From Mesorhizobium australicum (GTDB lineage: Bacteria; Pseudomonadota; Alphaproteobacteria; Rhizobiales; Rhizobiaceae), in NCBI RefSeq assembly GCF_900177325.1, contig NZ_FXBL01000004.1, forward strand, positions 2,604,001 through 2,668,000: 64,000 nucleotides of DNA. Reading direction: 5' to 3'. This document shows positions 54,304-62,469 of this stretch, piece by piece. The notes under the pieces were generated by a model. That model was given only the letters and a program-made list of their open reading frames with translations. It was not told the DNA's origin and searched no databases. Position numbers and translations under genes: made by a program. Position 1 is the stretch's first letter. Each line of letters opens with the position of its first letter.

Positions 54304-55230
54304 ATGCCGGTGCACAGCTTTCCGGAACTGTCCTACGCGAATCCCTCGCAGCCGCGGCTGAAGCGCTGGTTCATCCGTTCCGTCGAGGGCCTGTCGGGAC
54401 GCGATCGCTACGCCCGGCTCTACGAGACCTGGCGCTCCGCGATCGTTCCCACGGGCGAGAGCATCTTCGGCCGCATGCTGGAGCTGATCGAAGTCGGGCT
54501 GGTGTGCGACAGTCCTTGGCCGCCGGCCGATCTGCCGGAAGGGCCACTGGTCATCATCGCCAACCATCCCTTCGGCATCGGCGACGGTATTGCAGCGCTT
54601 TCGCTGGCCGAGCGGATCGGGCGGCCGTTCAAGGTGATGATCAATGCGGAGCTGCTCAAGGTTCCCGAGATCGAGCCCTATTCGCTTCCGGTCGATTTCA
54701 GCGAGACCAAGGAGGCGCTGCGCAACAACATGGTCATGCGCCACGAGGCGCTCCGTCTGCTCAAGGAAGGCGTCACCATCGTCGTCTTCCCCGGCGGCGG
54801 AGTCGCGACGGCGCCCAACGGCTTCGGCCGCGCCAGGGACCTGCCCTGGAAGATGTTCCCTGCTAAGCTGATCCAGGATGCCCGCGCCAATGTGGTCCCG
54901 GTCTACTTCTCCGGCCAGAACGGCCGCCTGTTCCACCTCGTCAGCCGCCCGATGCTGATGACGGATCAGGACACGCGGCTGAGGCGCGCTCTTTACGAGA
55001 TGTCCCTGACCTTGCGGACATCGCTCCTGATCCGCGAGTTCGCACGGCTCTACGGCAAGACGATCGAGGCTCGGATCGGCCGGCCGATTCCCTGGCACGA
55101 GATGCAGTCGATCCGCGACCGCCGGCAACTGCTCGATTTTCTCTATGGAAGGGTCTTCGCGCTCGGCAGCGAAACGGAAAACAGGAGCCGGCTGTTCCGG
55201 CGAAGGCCGGCCGAGCGGATCGCGGCCTGA
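54304..55230 (+). CDS. PlsC-like 1-acyl-glycerol-phosphate acyltransferase family protein
   Basis: A 308-residue lysophospholipid acyltransferase-like protein. The acyltransferase motif NHPFGIGD (H-x4-D, about 81-88) is followed by FKVMINAELLK, the FPGGGVATAP substrate-phosphate motif near 157 and later VPVYFSGQN. Such enzymes add an acyl chain to lysophospholipids or lyso-ornithine lipids; the acceptor is unknown. ATG 54304 has GGAG 8 nt upstream. An ATG at 54253 right after the thrS terminator is in frame but has no ribosome-binding site. Confidence 0.86.
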   Translation: MPVHSFPELSYANPSQPRLKRWFIRSVEGLSGRDRYARLYETWRSAIVPTGESIFGRMLELIEVGLVCDSPWPPADLPEGPLVIIANHPFGIGDGIAALSLAERIGRPFKVMINAELLKVPEIEPYSLPVDFSETKEALRNNMVMRHEALRLLKEGVTIVVFPGGGVATAPNGFGRARDLPWKMFPAKLIQDARANVVPVYFSGQNGRLFHLVSRPMLMTDQDTRLRRALYEMSLTLRTSLLIREFARLYGKTIEARIGRPIPWHEMQSIRDRRQLLDFLYGRVFALGSETENRSRLFRRRPAERIAA

Positions 55231-55237
55231 CGGGTCC

Positions 55238-56290
55238 TCAGTCGATCGGCTCGCCGTCGCCCGAGGAGTCTTCCGGCGCCAGCGGTATCTCGTCCGTATA
55301 GGGTTCCTCACCGGTCAGCGCCGGCTTCGCCGCTGCGATGTCGTTTTCGGTCAGCACCTCGACATCCTCGTTGTGTCCGGCTTCAACCTGGAACTCGCGC
55401 TGGTAGATGCGGTCGCGGTTCTTGGCGACGATCGAATACTTGCCCTCGGCCAGGACCATCGAGGCGAAGGCGCCGACGGTTTCCTTCACGATGTCGCCCG
55501 AATCGGTCAGCACCGACCACGCCGTATCGGCGATCGCCTCGCCGTTCTTCTCGCGCACCAGCTTCATCGTCACCTGCGCGGCCTTGTGCTCGACCAGCGC
55601 CTCGGTGAGTTTGCCTGCCTCGACGCGGATGTCGGAACGGATGACCGCGTTGACATTCCCGTATTGCGAGACGACATGGTAGGTGCCGGCATTGAGCCGC
55701 ACCACCGTGTTCGGCTTGACATCCGGAACGACCAGCGCTCGATCGCCTTCGTCGTTCTCGTTCGCCTCGTAGATAGAGAATTTCAGTTTGCCCGGCGGGA
55801 TTCGGATCCCGTTTCCGAGCATCGCGTCCAGTTTGAGGCCTCCGGCGTCGAGGACGAGGGTTTCGCGCTTGTTGTCGGACCCGACCGTGATGCGCTTCGT
55901 TGCGCCCGCGCGCCCGAAGGCGGCATGGATCAGATAGCTGCCCGGCTCCAGGTCGAACGTTGCCGTGCCGCCCTGCGCGGTGCCTTTCAGCGGCAGCTTG
56001 CCGTCCTGGCCCGGTGTCGGGCTGAAGATCCGCCAGGTCAGCCCGCGCGTGATCTCCGGGCCATCCGCGGTCAGTTGGGCGGCGAGCGTGAGCGTGCCAG
56101 AGGAAATGCCCGGCATGTTGCTCAAGCTGGGGGCCGGCGCGTAGGTGCTCAGCCCGTCGAGGGAAATACCGGGTGTAGGATTACCGAATTCCTGACCATG
56201 GACGACCGCGGGCGCAATCGCGAACAGGATCGCCGCGATGGCGGTCGTGAACAGTCTGGCGACGATCTTCATGCTTGCCATCAAACGCAT
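55238..56290 (-). CDS. Secreted protein of unknown function with repeated beta domains
   Basis: A 350-residue exported protein. The signal peptide (about 1-31) ends at VHG-QEF. The mature part is mostly predicted beta-strand with repeating segments of about 70 residues (FDLEPGSYLIHAAFGRAG, VRLNAGTYHVVSQYGN, MVLAEGKYSIVAKNRDR). Each resembles a carboxypeptidase-regulatory-like or transthyretin-like beta sandwich. The C-terminus is acidic. No catalytic motif is seen, and a periplasmic binding or structural role is likely. Starts at 56281 and 56272 are equally plausible; none has a strong ribosome-binding site. It is divergent from the nitroreductase gene and 7 bp from the convergent acyltransferase stop. 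Confidence 0.78.
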   Translation of the reverse strand: MRLMASMKIVARLFTTAIAAILFAIAPAVVHGQEFGNPTPGISLDGLSTYAPAPSLSNMPGISSGTLTLAAQLTADGPEITRGLTWRIFSPTPGQDGKLPLKGTAQGGTATFDLEPGSYLIHAAFGRAGATKRITVGSDNKRETLVLDAGGLKLDAMLGNGIRIPPGKLKFSIYEANENDEGDRALVVPDVKPNTVVRLNAGTYHVVSQYGNVNAVIRSDIRVEAGKLTEALVEHKAAQVTMKLVREKNGEAIADTAWSVLTDSGDIVKETVGAFASMVLAEGKYSIVAKNRDRIYQREFQVEAGHNEDVEVLTENDIAAAKPALTGEEPYTDEIPLAPEDSSGDGEPID

Positions 56291-56375
56291 GCCGGTGGCA
56301 TTTTCAAGACGCAAACGGCACGGCATCTCCCCACCCGCCGCTTCGCCTGTCTTCCCCTCCGTGAAAGGATTGCCG

Positions 56376-56960
56376 TTGAACGCCGCCGTGATCGATTTCC
56401 TGTCGAGCCGCACCTCCGCGCCGATCGACCTCATGACTGGGCCGGGACCGTCCGATGCGGAGATCGAGACGATGATCCGGATCGCCTCGCGCGTGCCCGA
56501 CCACGGCCGCCTCGCACCCTGGCGCTTCATCCTCTATCGTGGCGACGTCCGGCATGAGATCGGCGAAAAGCTGGCAGCACTCGCTGACAGGATCGAGGGC
56601 CCGCTGCCCGAGACGCGGCTGGCGAAGGAGCGCACGCGATTCTCCCGCGCCCCGCTGGTGATCGGAGTCGTCTCGGTCGCGCGGCCCAATGCGAAAATAC
56701 CTCAGTGGGAGATGCTCCTCTCGGGTGGCGCCGCTGCGATGAACCTCGTGCTCGCGGCGAACGCGCTGGGCTACGGCGCCAACTGGATCACCAACTGGTA
56801 TTCGGACGTGCCGGAGGGCAGGGCGATCCTCGGCCTGAAGCAGGACGAGCGCGTTATCGGCTTCGTCCACGTCGGCACGTTCGCTGGCGAGGCGCCGGAA
56901 CGCCCGCGCCCGGATGTCTCCGGCCTCGTTTCCGACTATTCGGGCCCTGTCGAAGGCTGA
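56376..56960 (+). CDS. Nitroreductase family protein
   Basis: A 194-residue FMN-dependent oxidoreductase of the nitroreductase fold. It opens NAAVIDFLSSRTSAPIDLM, has RIASRVPDHGRLAPWRF (FMN-binding Arg/Ser region, about 35-51), MLLSGGAAAMNLVLAANALGYGANW near 112 and the conserved GFVHVGTF near 165. The YdjA-like length suits a single-domain dimer. Translation most likely starts at TTG 56376, because AAAGGA lies 6 nt upstream and the homology begins there. The flavin reductase gene starts 2 bp after its stop, so they form an operon. Confidence 0.88.
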   Translation: MNAAVIDFLSSRTSAPIDLMTGPGPSDAEIETMIRIASRVPDHGRLAPWRFILYRGDVRHEIGEKLAALADRIEGPLPETRLAKERTRFSRAPLVIGVVSVARPNAKIPQWEMLLSGGAAAMNLVLAANALGYGANWITNWYSDVPEGRAILGLKQDERVIGFVHVGTFAGEAPERPRPDVSGLVSDYSGPVEG

Positions 56961-56962
56961 CC

Positions 56963-57571
56963 ATGTTCTACGAAACCGCCACGGGCCACGGGCTGCCGCA
57001 CGATCCGTCGAAGGCGATCGTCTCGCCGCGCCCCGTCGGCTGGATCTCGACGGTAAGCGCATCCGGCGCGCTCAATCTCGCGCCCTATTCCTTCTTCAAC
57101 ATGTTCGAATCGGACCCGTTCCTGGTCTGGTTCTCTTCGTCGGGCGAGAAGGACAGCGCGACCTTCGCCCGCGAGACGGGCGAGTTCGTGGTCAACATCG
57201 CCGGCCGAGACCTCGTCTCGAAGATGGTCGCGAGCTCGGTCGACGCGCCGCGCGGCGTGAGCGAGTTCGGCTATGCCGACCTGACGCCGGAACCTTCACG
57301 ACTGGTCAAGCCGCCGCGTGTCAGGGAGGCGCTCGCCGCGCTCGAGTGCAAGGTCACCGACATCATGACGCCGAAGACGTGGAGCGGCGCCGAATGCGAC
57401 GCGGTGGTGGTCAGTGGCGAGGTGATCGGCGTCTTCATCGATGATTCCGTCCTCACCGACGGCATGTTCGACGTCGTGAAGGCGGGCAACGTCGCGCGGC
57501 TCGGCTATTTCGACTATCTGACGGTCGACAAGGTGTTCCAGATGCGCCGCCCCCGCTGGAAGGCGGACTGA
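56963..57571 (+). CDS. Flavin reductase-like domain protein (FMN-binding split barrel)
   Basis: A 202-residue protein of the flavin reductase/DIM6-NTAB family. It has SPRPVGWISTVSASGALNLAPYSFFNMF (about 24-51), FSSSGEKDSATFARETGEFVVNIA (about 61-84), and a C-terminal AGNVARLGYFDY segment that shapes the flavin pocket. It may supply reduced flavin or act as a small oxidoreductase with the adjacent nitroreductase; the pairing suggests a shared reductive step on an unknown substrate. The ATG is 2 bp after the previous stop. Confidence 0.9.
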   Translation: MFYETATGHGLPHDPSKAIVSPRPVGWISTVSASGALNLAPYSFFNMFESDPFLVWFSSSGEKDSATFARETGEFVVNIAGRDLVSKMVASSVDAPRGVSEFGYADLTPEPSRLVKPPRVREALAALECKVTDIMTPKTWSGAECDAVVVSGEVIGVFIDDSVLTDGMFDVVKAGNVARLGYFDYLTVDKVFQMRRPRWKAD

Positions 57572-57685
57572 ACCGTCGTCCGCCAGGAAACCGCGGGTTT
57601 CGAGCCGGTTAACGGATATGGTGAACCGTTCGTAAACCATTTCTCCCTAGCGTCGCAGCGGGGCATAGGGGAAGCGGCCGAATTC

Positions 57686-58813
57686 ATGATCGTCCAGCAC
57701 TTTCTGAAGTGGATCGACACGGCGAAGGTCGCCGAACGCGCGGCTGCGGCAAGCGCGCTCGCCCGGGCCTATGTCTTCTCCGACCTTACCTTCGAGGACC
57801 GCTGTGCCGCCGAAGCGGCGCTGACGCTTCTCCTTGACGATCCATCGCCGAAGGTGCGGCTGGCGATGGCGGAATCGCTCTCGCTCTGCCACCACGCGCC
57901 CGCGCAGATCATCGCAGCGCTCGCCTCCGACCAGCCCGAGATCGCCGCGCTCATCCTGCTGCGCTCGCCGCTGCTGGCCGATGGCGACCTCGTCGACCGC
58001 GTCGCGGGCGGCAGCGCGGCCGCGCAGCGGTTGATCGCGATGCGGCCGCGGGTGTCGCATGCCGTATCCGCCGCGCTCGCCGAGACCGGCGACCGGGATG
58101 CCTGCTTCGCATTGCTGCGCAACGACGGCGCCGATATCGCCGCGATCAGCCTGCGCCGGATCGCCGAGCGCCACGGCGCTGACCCGGCGCTGCGCGAGGC
58201 GATGCTGTCGGACCGCCGTTTGCCGGCGGACGTGCATCACATGCTGATGGTCATGCTGGGGGAGGCTCTGCGCTGTGCGCCGCTGGTGCAGGCGCTGATC
58301 GGTCCCGCGCGCGCCGAGCGCATCACGCGAGACGCCTGCCTCTCGGCTTCGGTCAGGCTGATCGAAACGACGCCCGCCGAGGAGTGCGCCGCCCTGGTCG
58401 AGCATCTGCGGCTGCGCGGCGAGATGACCTCGTCCTTCCTGGTCCGCATCGTCGCCTATGGAAAGATCGACTTCTTCGGCGCAGCACTCGTGGCGCTGTC
58501 GGGCCAGAAGGAGAGCCGCATCCGCTCGCTCCTGGCCGACGGCCGCGACGTGGCGCTGGAGGCGCTGTTCCGCACCGCCGGTCTCGCCGAGGCGACGCAC
58601 CGCGTCATCCTGCGCGCGATCAAGGCCTGGCGCGAGGTCGCCCGCGGCCAGCGCATCGCCGGGCCGCAGGAAGTGAGCTGGCTGATGCTCAAGGAACTGG
58701 AGACAGACAGGACCGGCAAGGACGGCCGGCTCGCCTCGCTGCTTTCCTCGATCCACCTCAACGCCCTGCGCGAAAACGCGCGCGACCACGCGGTCGCGAT
58801 CCAGGCGGCGTGA
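57686..58813 (+). CDS. DUF2336 domain protein
   Basis: A 375-residue, almost entirely helical protein of the alphaproteobacterial DUF2336 family. Repeating Ala/Leu-rich helices (for example VRLAMAESLSLCHHAPAQIIAALASD and ALILLRSPLLADGDLVDRVA) give it a HEAT-like solenoid character suited to protein contacts. There is no catalytic motif, signal peptide or membrane segment. The biological role is unknown. A GGGGAAG ribosome-binding site precedes the ATG. It converges with parE (77 bp apart). Confidence 0.88.
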   Translation: MIVQHFLKWIDTAKVAERAAAASALARAYVFSDLTFEDRCAAEAALTLLLDDPSPKVRLAMAESLSLCHHAPAQIIAALASDQPEIAALILLRSPLLADGDLVDRVAGGSAAAQRLIAMRPRVSHAVSAALAETGDRDACFALLRNDGADIAAISLRRIAERHGADPALREAMLSDRRLPADVHHMLMVMLGEALRCAPLVQALIGPARAERITRDACLSASVRLIETTPAEECAALVEHLRLRGEMTSSFLVRIVAYGKIDFFGAALVALSGQKESRIRSLLADGRDVALEALFRTAGLAEATHRVILRAIKAWREVARGQRIAGPQEVSWLMLKELETDRTGKDGRLASLLSSIHLNALRENARDHAVAIQAA

Positions 58814-58890
58814 CTTAGTCGGATTTCGTTTCCGCAACTGGAGGATGTTGCTCAGGATGAGGACGCGTAAGCGCTGCCCTCCCAACCGCC

Positions 58891-60951
58891 TCAGATATCC
58901 AGTTCCTCGACGAACTCGGCGTTCTCCTGGATGAACTTGAAGCGCAGTTCTGGCTTCGTGCCCATCAGCGAATCCACAGCCGATTTCGTCGCTTCGACCC
59001 CGTCGATCACCTCGACGCGCAGCAGTGTGCGCTTGCGGCGGTCCATGGTGGTTTCCTTCAACTGCGCCGCCATCATCTCGCCCAGGCCCTTGAAGCGGCC
59101 GATCTCGACCTTGCCGCGGCCGGTGAACTCGGTCTTCAGCAGTTCGTCCTTGTGCACGTCGTCGCGGGCATACATCACCTTGCCGCCCTGTCGGATCGAA
59201 TAAAGCGGCGGCACGGCGAGGAAGAGATGACCGCCGCGGATCAGGTCGGGCATCTCCTGGTAGAAGAAGGTGATCAACAGCGAGGCGATATGCGCGCCGT
59301 CCACGTCGGCGTCGGTCATGATGATCACGCGCTCGTAGCGTAGGTCGTCCTCGCGGTATTTCGACCGGGTGCCGCAGCCGAGCGCCTGGATCAGGTCCGC
59401 GATCAGCTGGTTGGCGGTCAGCTTGTCATGGCCGGCCGATGCCACGTTGAGGATCTTGCCGCGCAGCGGCAGGATCGCCTGCGTCGCGCGGTCGCGCGCC
59501 TGCTTGGCCGAGCCGCCAGCCGAGTCGCCCTCGACGATGAAGAGTTCCGCGCCCGCCGCGCCGCTCTGCGTGCAGTCGGCGAGCTTGCCGGGCAGCCTCA
59601 GCTTGCGCACCGCGCTCTTGCGCGAGACTTCCTTCTCCTGCCTGCGGCGTATGCGCTCGTCCGCGCGCGCAATCACCCAGTCGAGTAGCTTGGTCGCTTC
59701 CTGCGGGTTGTCGGCGAGCCAGTGGTCGAACGAATCGCGCAGCGCGTTCTCGACGATCCTCATCGCCTCGACGGTCGCCAGCCGGTCCTTGGTCTGGCCG
59801 ACGAATTCCGGCTCGCGTATGAAGACCGACAGCATGCCGGCCGCCGAGATCATCACGTCCTCGGAGGTGACCACCGCGGCGCGCTTGTTGCCAGTCAGCT
59901 CCGCATAGGCGCGCAGGCCCCGCGTCAGCACATTGCGGAAACCGGCCTCGTGCGTGCCGCCCTCGGCGGTCGGGATCGTGTTGCAGTAGGAACTGACGAA
60001 GCCGTCGCCGCCGAACCAGGTCACGGCCCACTCTATAGAGCCGTGGCCACCCTGCCGCTCGCTCTTGCCCGAAAACACCTCGCGCGTGACCTGCATCTCG
60101 CCGTCGAGCGAGGCGAGCAGATAGTCCTTCAGACCGCCGGGGAAATGGAACACTGCCTTGGCCGGCGTCTGGTCCTTGCCCTCGATCAGCGCGGGATCGC
60201 ACGACCAGCGGATTTCCACTCCGCCGAACAGATAAGCCTTGGAGCGCGCCATCTTGTAGAGGCGCGCCGGCTCGAACTTCGCGCCCTTGCCGAAGATGTC
60301 CGCGTCCGGATGGAAGCGCGTGCGCGTGCCACGCCGGTTGTGCACCTCGCCGAGGCTTTCCAGCGGCCCTTGCGGGATGCCGCGCGAAAACCGCTGGCGG
60401 TAGAGCTGGCGCCCGCGCGCGACCTCGACCTCGAGGTCGTCGGACAGCGCGTTGACCACCGACACGCCAACGCCGTGCAGGCCGCCGGAAGTCTCATAGA
60501 CCTTGGAATCGAACTTTCCGCCGGCATGAAGCGTCGTCATGATCACTTCAAGCGCCGACTTGTTCTTGAACTTGGGATGCGGATCGACCGGGATGCCGCG
60601 GCCGTTGTCGGTGACGGTGATATAGCCGGCGGCGTCCAGCTCCACCTCGATGAAGGTCGCGTGGCCCGCGACCGCCTCGTCCATCGAATTGTCGATCACC
60701 TCGGCGAACAGATGGTGCAGTGCCTTCTCGTCGGTGCCGCCGATATACATGCCCGGGCGGCGCCGCACCGGCTCCAGCCCCTCCAACACCTCGATCGCGC
60801 TCGCGTCATAGGCGTCGGAAGCGTCCTTCGGCGCGACGGCACGCTTTTGCGCCGCCTGCAGGATCGGGTCGAGCGGGCGCGCAGGCTTCTCAGTCGGCTT
60901 CAGCGGCTGCGAGGCCATCGAGAACAGGTCGTCTTTGGGGCGTTCGTTCAT
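58891..60951 (-). CDS. parE: DNA topoisomerase IV subunit B
   Basis: ATPase subunit of the type IIA enzyme that decatenates replicated chromosomes together with ParC. The 686 residues have the GHKL ATPase (EVIDNSMDEAV near 83 with the catalytic Glu; DNGRGIPVD near 113; GGLHGVGVSVVNAL near 152). A transducer domain and the Toprim domain follow (LFIVEGDSAGGSA near 470; IIMTDADVDGAHI near 540, the Mg-binding DxD). The start MNERPKDD is followed by a variable 45-residue leader. The Toprim region and gene length fit ParE rather than GyrB, which has an additional insert or is longer (about 800). Confidence 0.94.
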   Translation of the reverse strand: MNERPKDDLFSMASQPLKPTEKPARPLDPILQAAQKRAVAPKDASDAYDASAIEVLEGLEPVRRRPGMYIGGTDEKALHHLFAEVIDNSMDEAVAGHATFIEVELDAAGYITVTDNGRGIPVDPHPKFKNKSALEVIMTTLHAGGKFDSKVYETSGGLHGVGVSVVNALSDDLEVEVARGRQLYRQRFSRGIPQGPLESLGEVHNRRGTRTRFHPDADIFGKGAKFEPARLYKMARSKAYLFGGVEIRWSCDPALIEGKDQTPAKAVFHFPGGLKDYLLASLDGEMQVTREVFSGKSERQGGHGSIEWAVTWFGGDGFVSSYCNTIPTAEGGTHEAGFRNVLTRGLRAYAELTGNKRAAVVTSEDVMISAAGMLSVFIREPEFVGQTKDRLATVEAMRIVENALRDSFDHWLADNPQEATKLLDWVIARADERIRRRQEKEVSRKSAVRKLRLPGKLADCTQSGAAGAELFIVEGDSAGGSAKQARDRATQAILPLRGKILNVASAGHDKLTANQLIADLIQALGCGTRSKYREDDLRYERVIIMTDADVDGAHIASLLITFFYQEMPDLIRGGHLFLAVPPLYSIRQGGKVMYARDDVHKDELLKTEFTGRGKVEIGRFKGLGEMMAAQLKETTMDRRKRTLLRVEVIDGVEATKSAVDSLMGTKPELRFKFIQENAEFVEELDI

Positions 60952-61317
60952 GAGGTCCTGGAGACGGTGCGAATCAGTGGGAGAATGCCACAAAACGCGG
61001 TCGCAGCGCGACAACGTTCGCGATCCGTTCATAGCGTGTACGCACACTACCTTCACACGGGTTGCGAAACCGTTTCATAACCAAAAATGGCGGATTGTCG
61101 ATGTTTGAAGACCTGGGCTGCACGCGAAGGAGCAAGCCGTTGGCGGCAGTTGTGCTTAGCCGAATTGGCTGAGTGGCGATCGGCTTTGTGTTCTGCCGTT
61201 GACAACATTCTAACCATGCTGCTCGGCCGGGCAGGCCAGGTGATATGCCGGGCAGGGGTGATGGGGTATCGGATAAGGCATGCCTCGGATTTGTAGCAGC
61301 TCGTACGGTAAACGCGC
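60952..61317. other. 366-bp intergenic region between parE and the diguanylate cyclase gene
   Basis: It must hold the divergent promoters of both genes. I see an 11-bp dyad GAAAC-C-GTTTC at 61066-61076. A TTGACA hexamer lies at 61199-61204 without a good -10, and there is a short repeated motif GCCGGGCAGG. No convincing coding sequence, RNA or terminator is visible; a 69-codon frame at 61087-61296 has no ribosome-binding site and atypical composition. Confidence 0.5.
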
Positions 61318-62469
61318 ATGTTTGACATGACCTCCTTGCTGTTGGGCGCAGCGATTTCCGGCATCGGCCTCTGCCTGACGATGCTCACGCTCGTGCGCGG
61401 CGATGAAGCGTCGCGCTATAAGATCACCTGGGCGATCGGAGCCGGACTTTTCGTTTGCCACGTCTTTGCCTACTACGCGTTCGCGCATGGCGCATCGCTG
61501 CCCGTGGGTGCGCTCGCATGTGCGGTGCAGTCGGTCGCGGCCCTTTGCCTGTACGTCTCTGTCCGGCAATTTACCGACAAGAGCTTCAGGCCGCTCACGA
61601 CGTTTCTGTCGATCGCCGTTCCTTATGTCCTGATCGTGCCGACGATATTTGCGGCCGGCTACGACGGGATTGCCCTCGTAATGCAGAATGCCGTTACCGG
61701 CACGCTGTTGTTGATGGGGGCGGTGGTCTATCTGCGCATCTTGCACGAGACTCCGACAGTCATTGCGGTGATCTCGGTGCTCTATGCCCTCACGGGCGTG
61801 AGCTTCCTCATGTGCGGGCTGGTGATCTTCCTCGATGGCCAGTGGAGCATAGGCTACCCACCGGACAACTGGGCCGAGAAGCTTAACGTTGTCATTTCGG
61901 TTCTGGCGATCAGCGGGGCAGGGGCATTGACCCTGTCTCTGGATCAGGCGCGGGTCGCGCGAAAAAACCAGTTGACTGCGATGAGCGACCCGCTGACCGG
62001 GCTGCTGAACCGTCGCGGTCTCGCATTCGGCCAGAGCGATGTGTTCTTCACGGACACGGCGATCGTGCTCTTCGACCTGGATCATTTCAAGCAGATCAAC
62101 GACCGGCATGGCCACGCGGTGGGTGATCTCGTGATCCGCTCTTTCGCCGACATCTTGCGCCTGGCGGGGCGGTCGGCGGACCGGAAGGCCCGGCTGGGTG
62201 GCGAGGAGTTCGCAATGATCATGCAGGGCGTCTCGCCGCCGGAAGCACGAGGGCTTGCGGAACATGTGTCCGCCACCTTTGCAATGCTCGATATCCGCAA
62301 CGAGCAGGGCGAGACGTTCCGCTGCACTGTCAGCGCCGGCATCGCGTTCGGCGAAGCCGGTGGGGCGGAGATGGAAGAGATTCTCGCCCGCGCCGACCAG
62401 GCGCTCTATGCGGCCAAGCGGGATGGCCGCAACCGTGTCGTCATCGGCAAGCTGCGCGTCGCCAGCTAG
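61318..62469 (+). CDS. Membrane-bound diguanylate cyclase (GGDEF domain)
   Basis: A 383-residue enzyme that makes cyclic di-GMP from two GTP. The N-terminal part (1-205) has about six hydrophobic helices and no named sensor domain. The GGDEF domain (about 222-383) has DPLTGLLNRRG, FDLDHFKQINDRHGHAVGD (metal-binding Asp), and the active signature GGEEF at 294-298. An inhibitory I-site RSAD lies at 285-288, exactly five residues before it, so product feedback is expected. There is no EAL domain. The ATG is the second candidate after an A/T-rich upstream region. Its stop directly abuts the stop of gcvP on the other strand. Confidence 0.92.
   Translation: MFDMTSLLLGAAISGIGLCLTMLTLVRGDEASRYKITWAIGAGLFVCHVFAYYAFAHGASLPVGALACAVQSVAALCLYVSVRQFTDKSFRPLTTFLSIAVPYVLIVPTIFAAGYDGIALVMQNAVTGTLLLMGAVVYLRILHETPTVIAVISVLYALTGVSFLMCGLVIFLDGQWSIGYPPDNWAEKLNVVISVLAISGAGALTLSLDQARVARKNQLTAMSDPLTGLLNRRGLAFGQSDVFFTDTAIVLFDLDHFKQINDRHGHAVGDLVIRSFADILRLAGRSADRKARLGGEEFAMIMQGVSPPEARGLAEHVSATFAMLDIRNEQGETFRCTVSAGIAFGEAGGAEMEEILARADQALYAAKRDGRNRVVIGKLRVAS

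Noticed and set aside
57600..57645. Possible CtrA-like site upstream of the DUF2336 gene (GTTAAC and GTAAACCAT)
   Set aside because: The two elements do not have the TTAA-N7-TTAA spacing, and such AT-rich words occur by chance in promoters.
61155..61195. tRNA-like text (GGCTGAGTGGC, as in Ser/Leu tRNA D-arms) upstream of the diguanylate cyclase gene
   Set aside because: No matching acceptor stem, anticodon arm or T-arm GTTC motif is found around it.
61087..61296. 69-codon frame in the parE/cyclase intergenic region
   Set aside because: No ribosome-binding site, unusual Cys/Arg/Trp composition and no family resemblance; more likely regulatory DNA.
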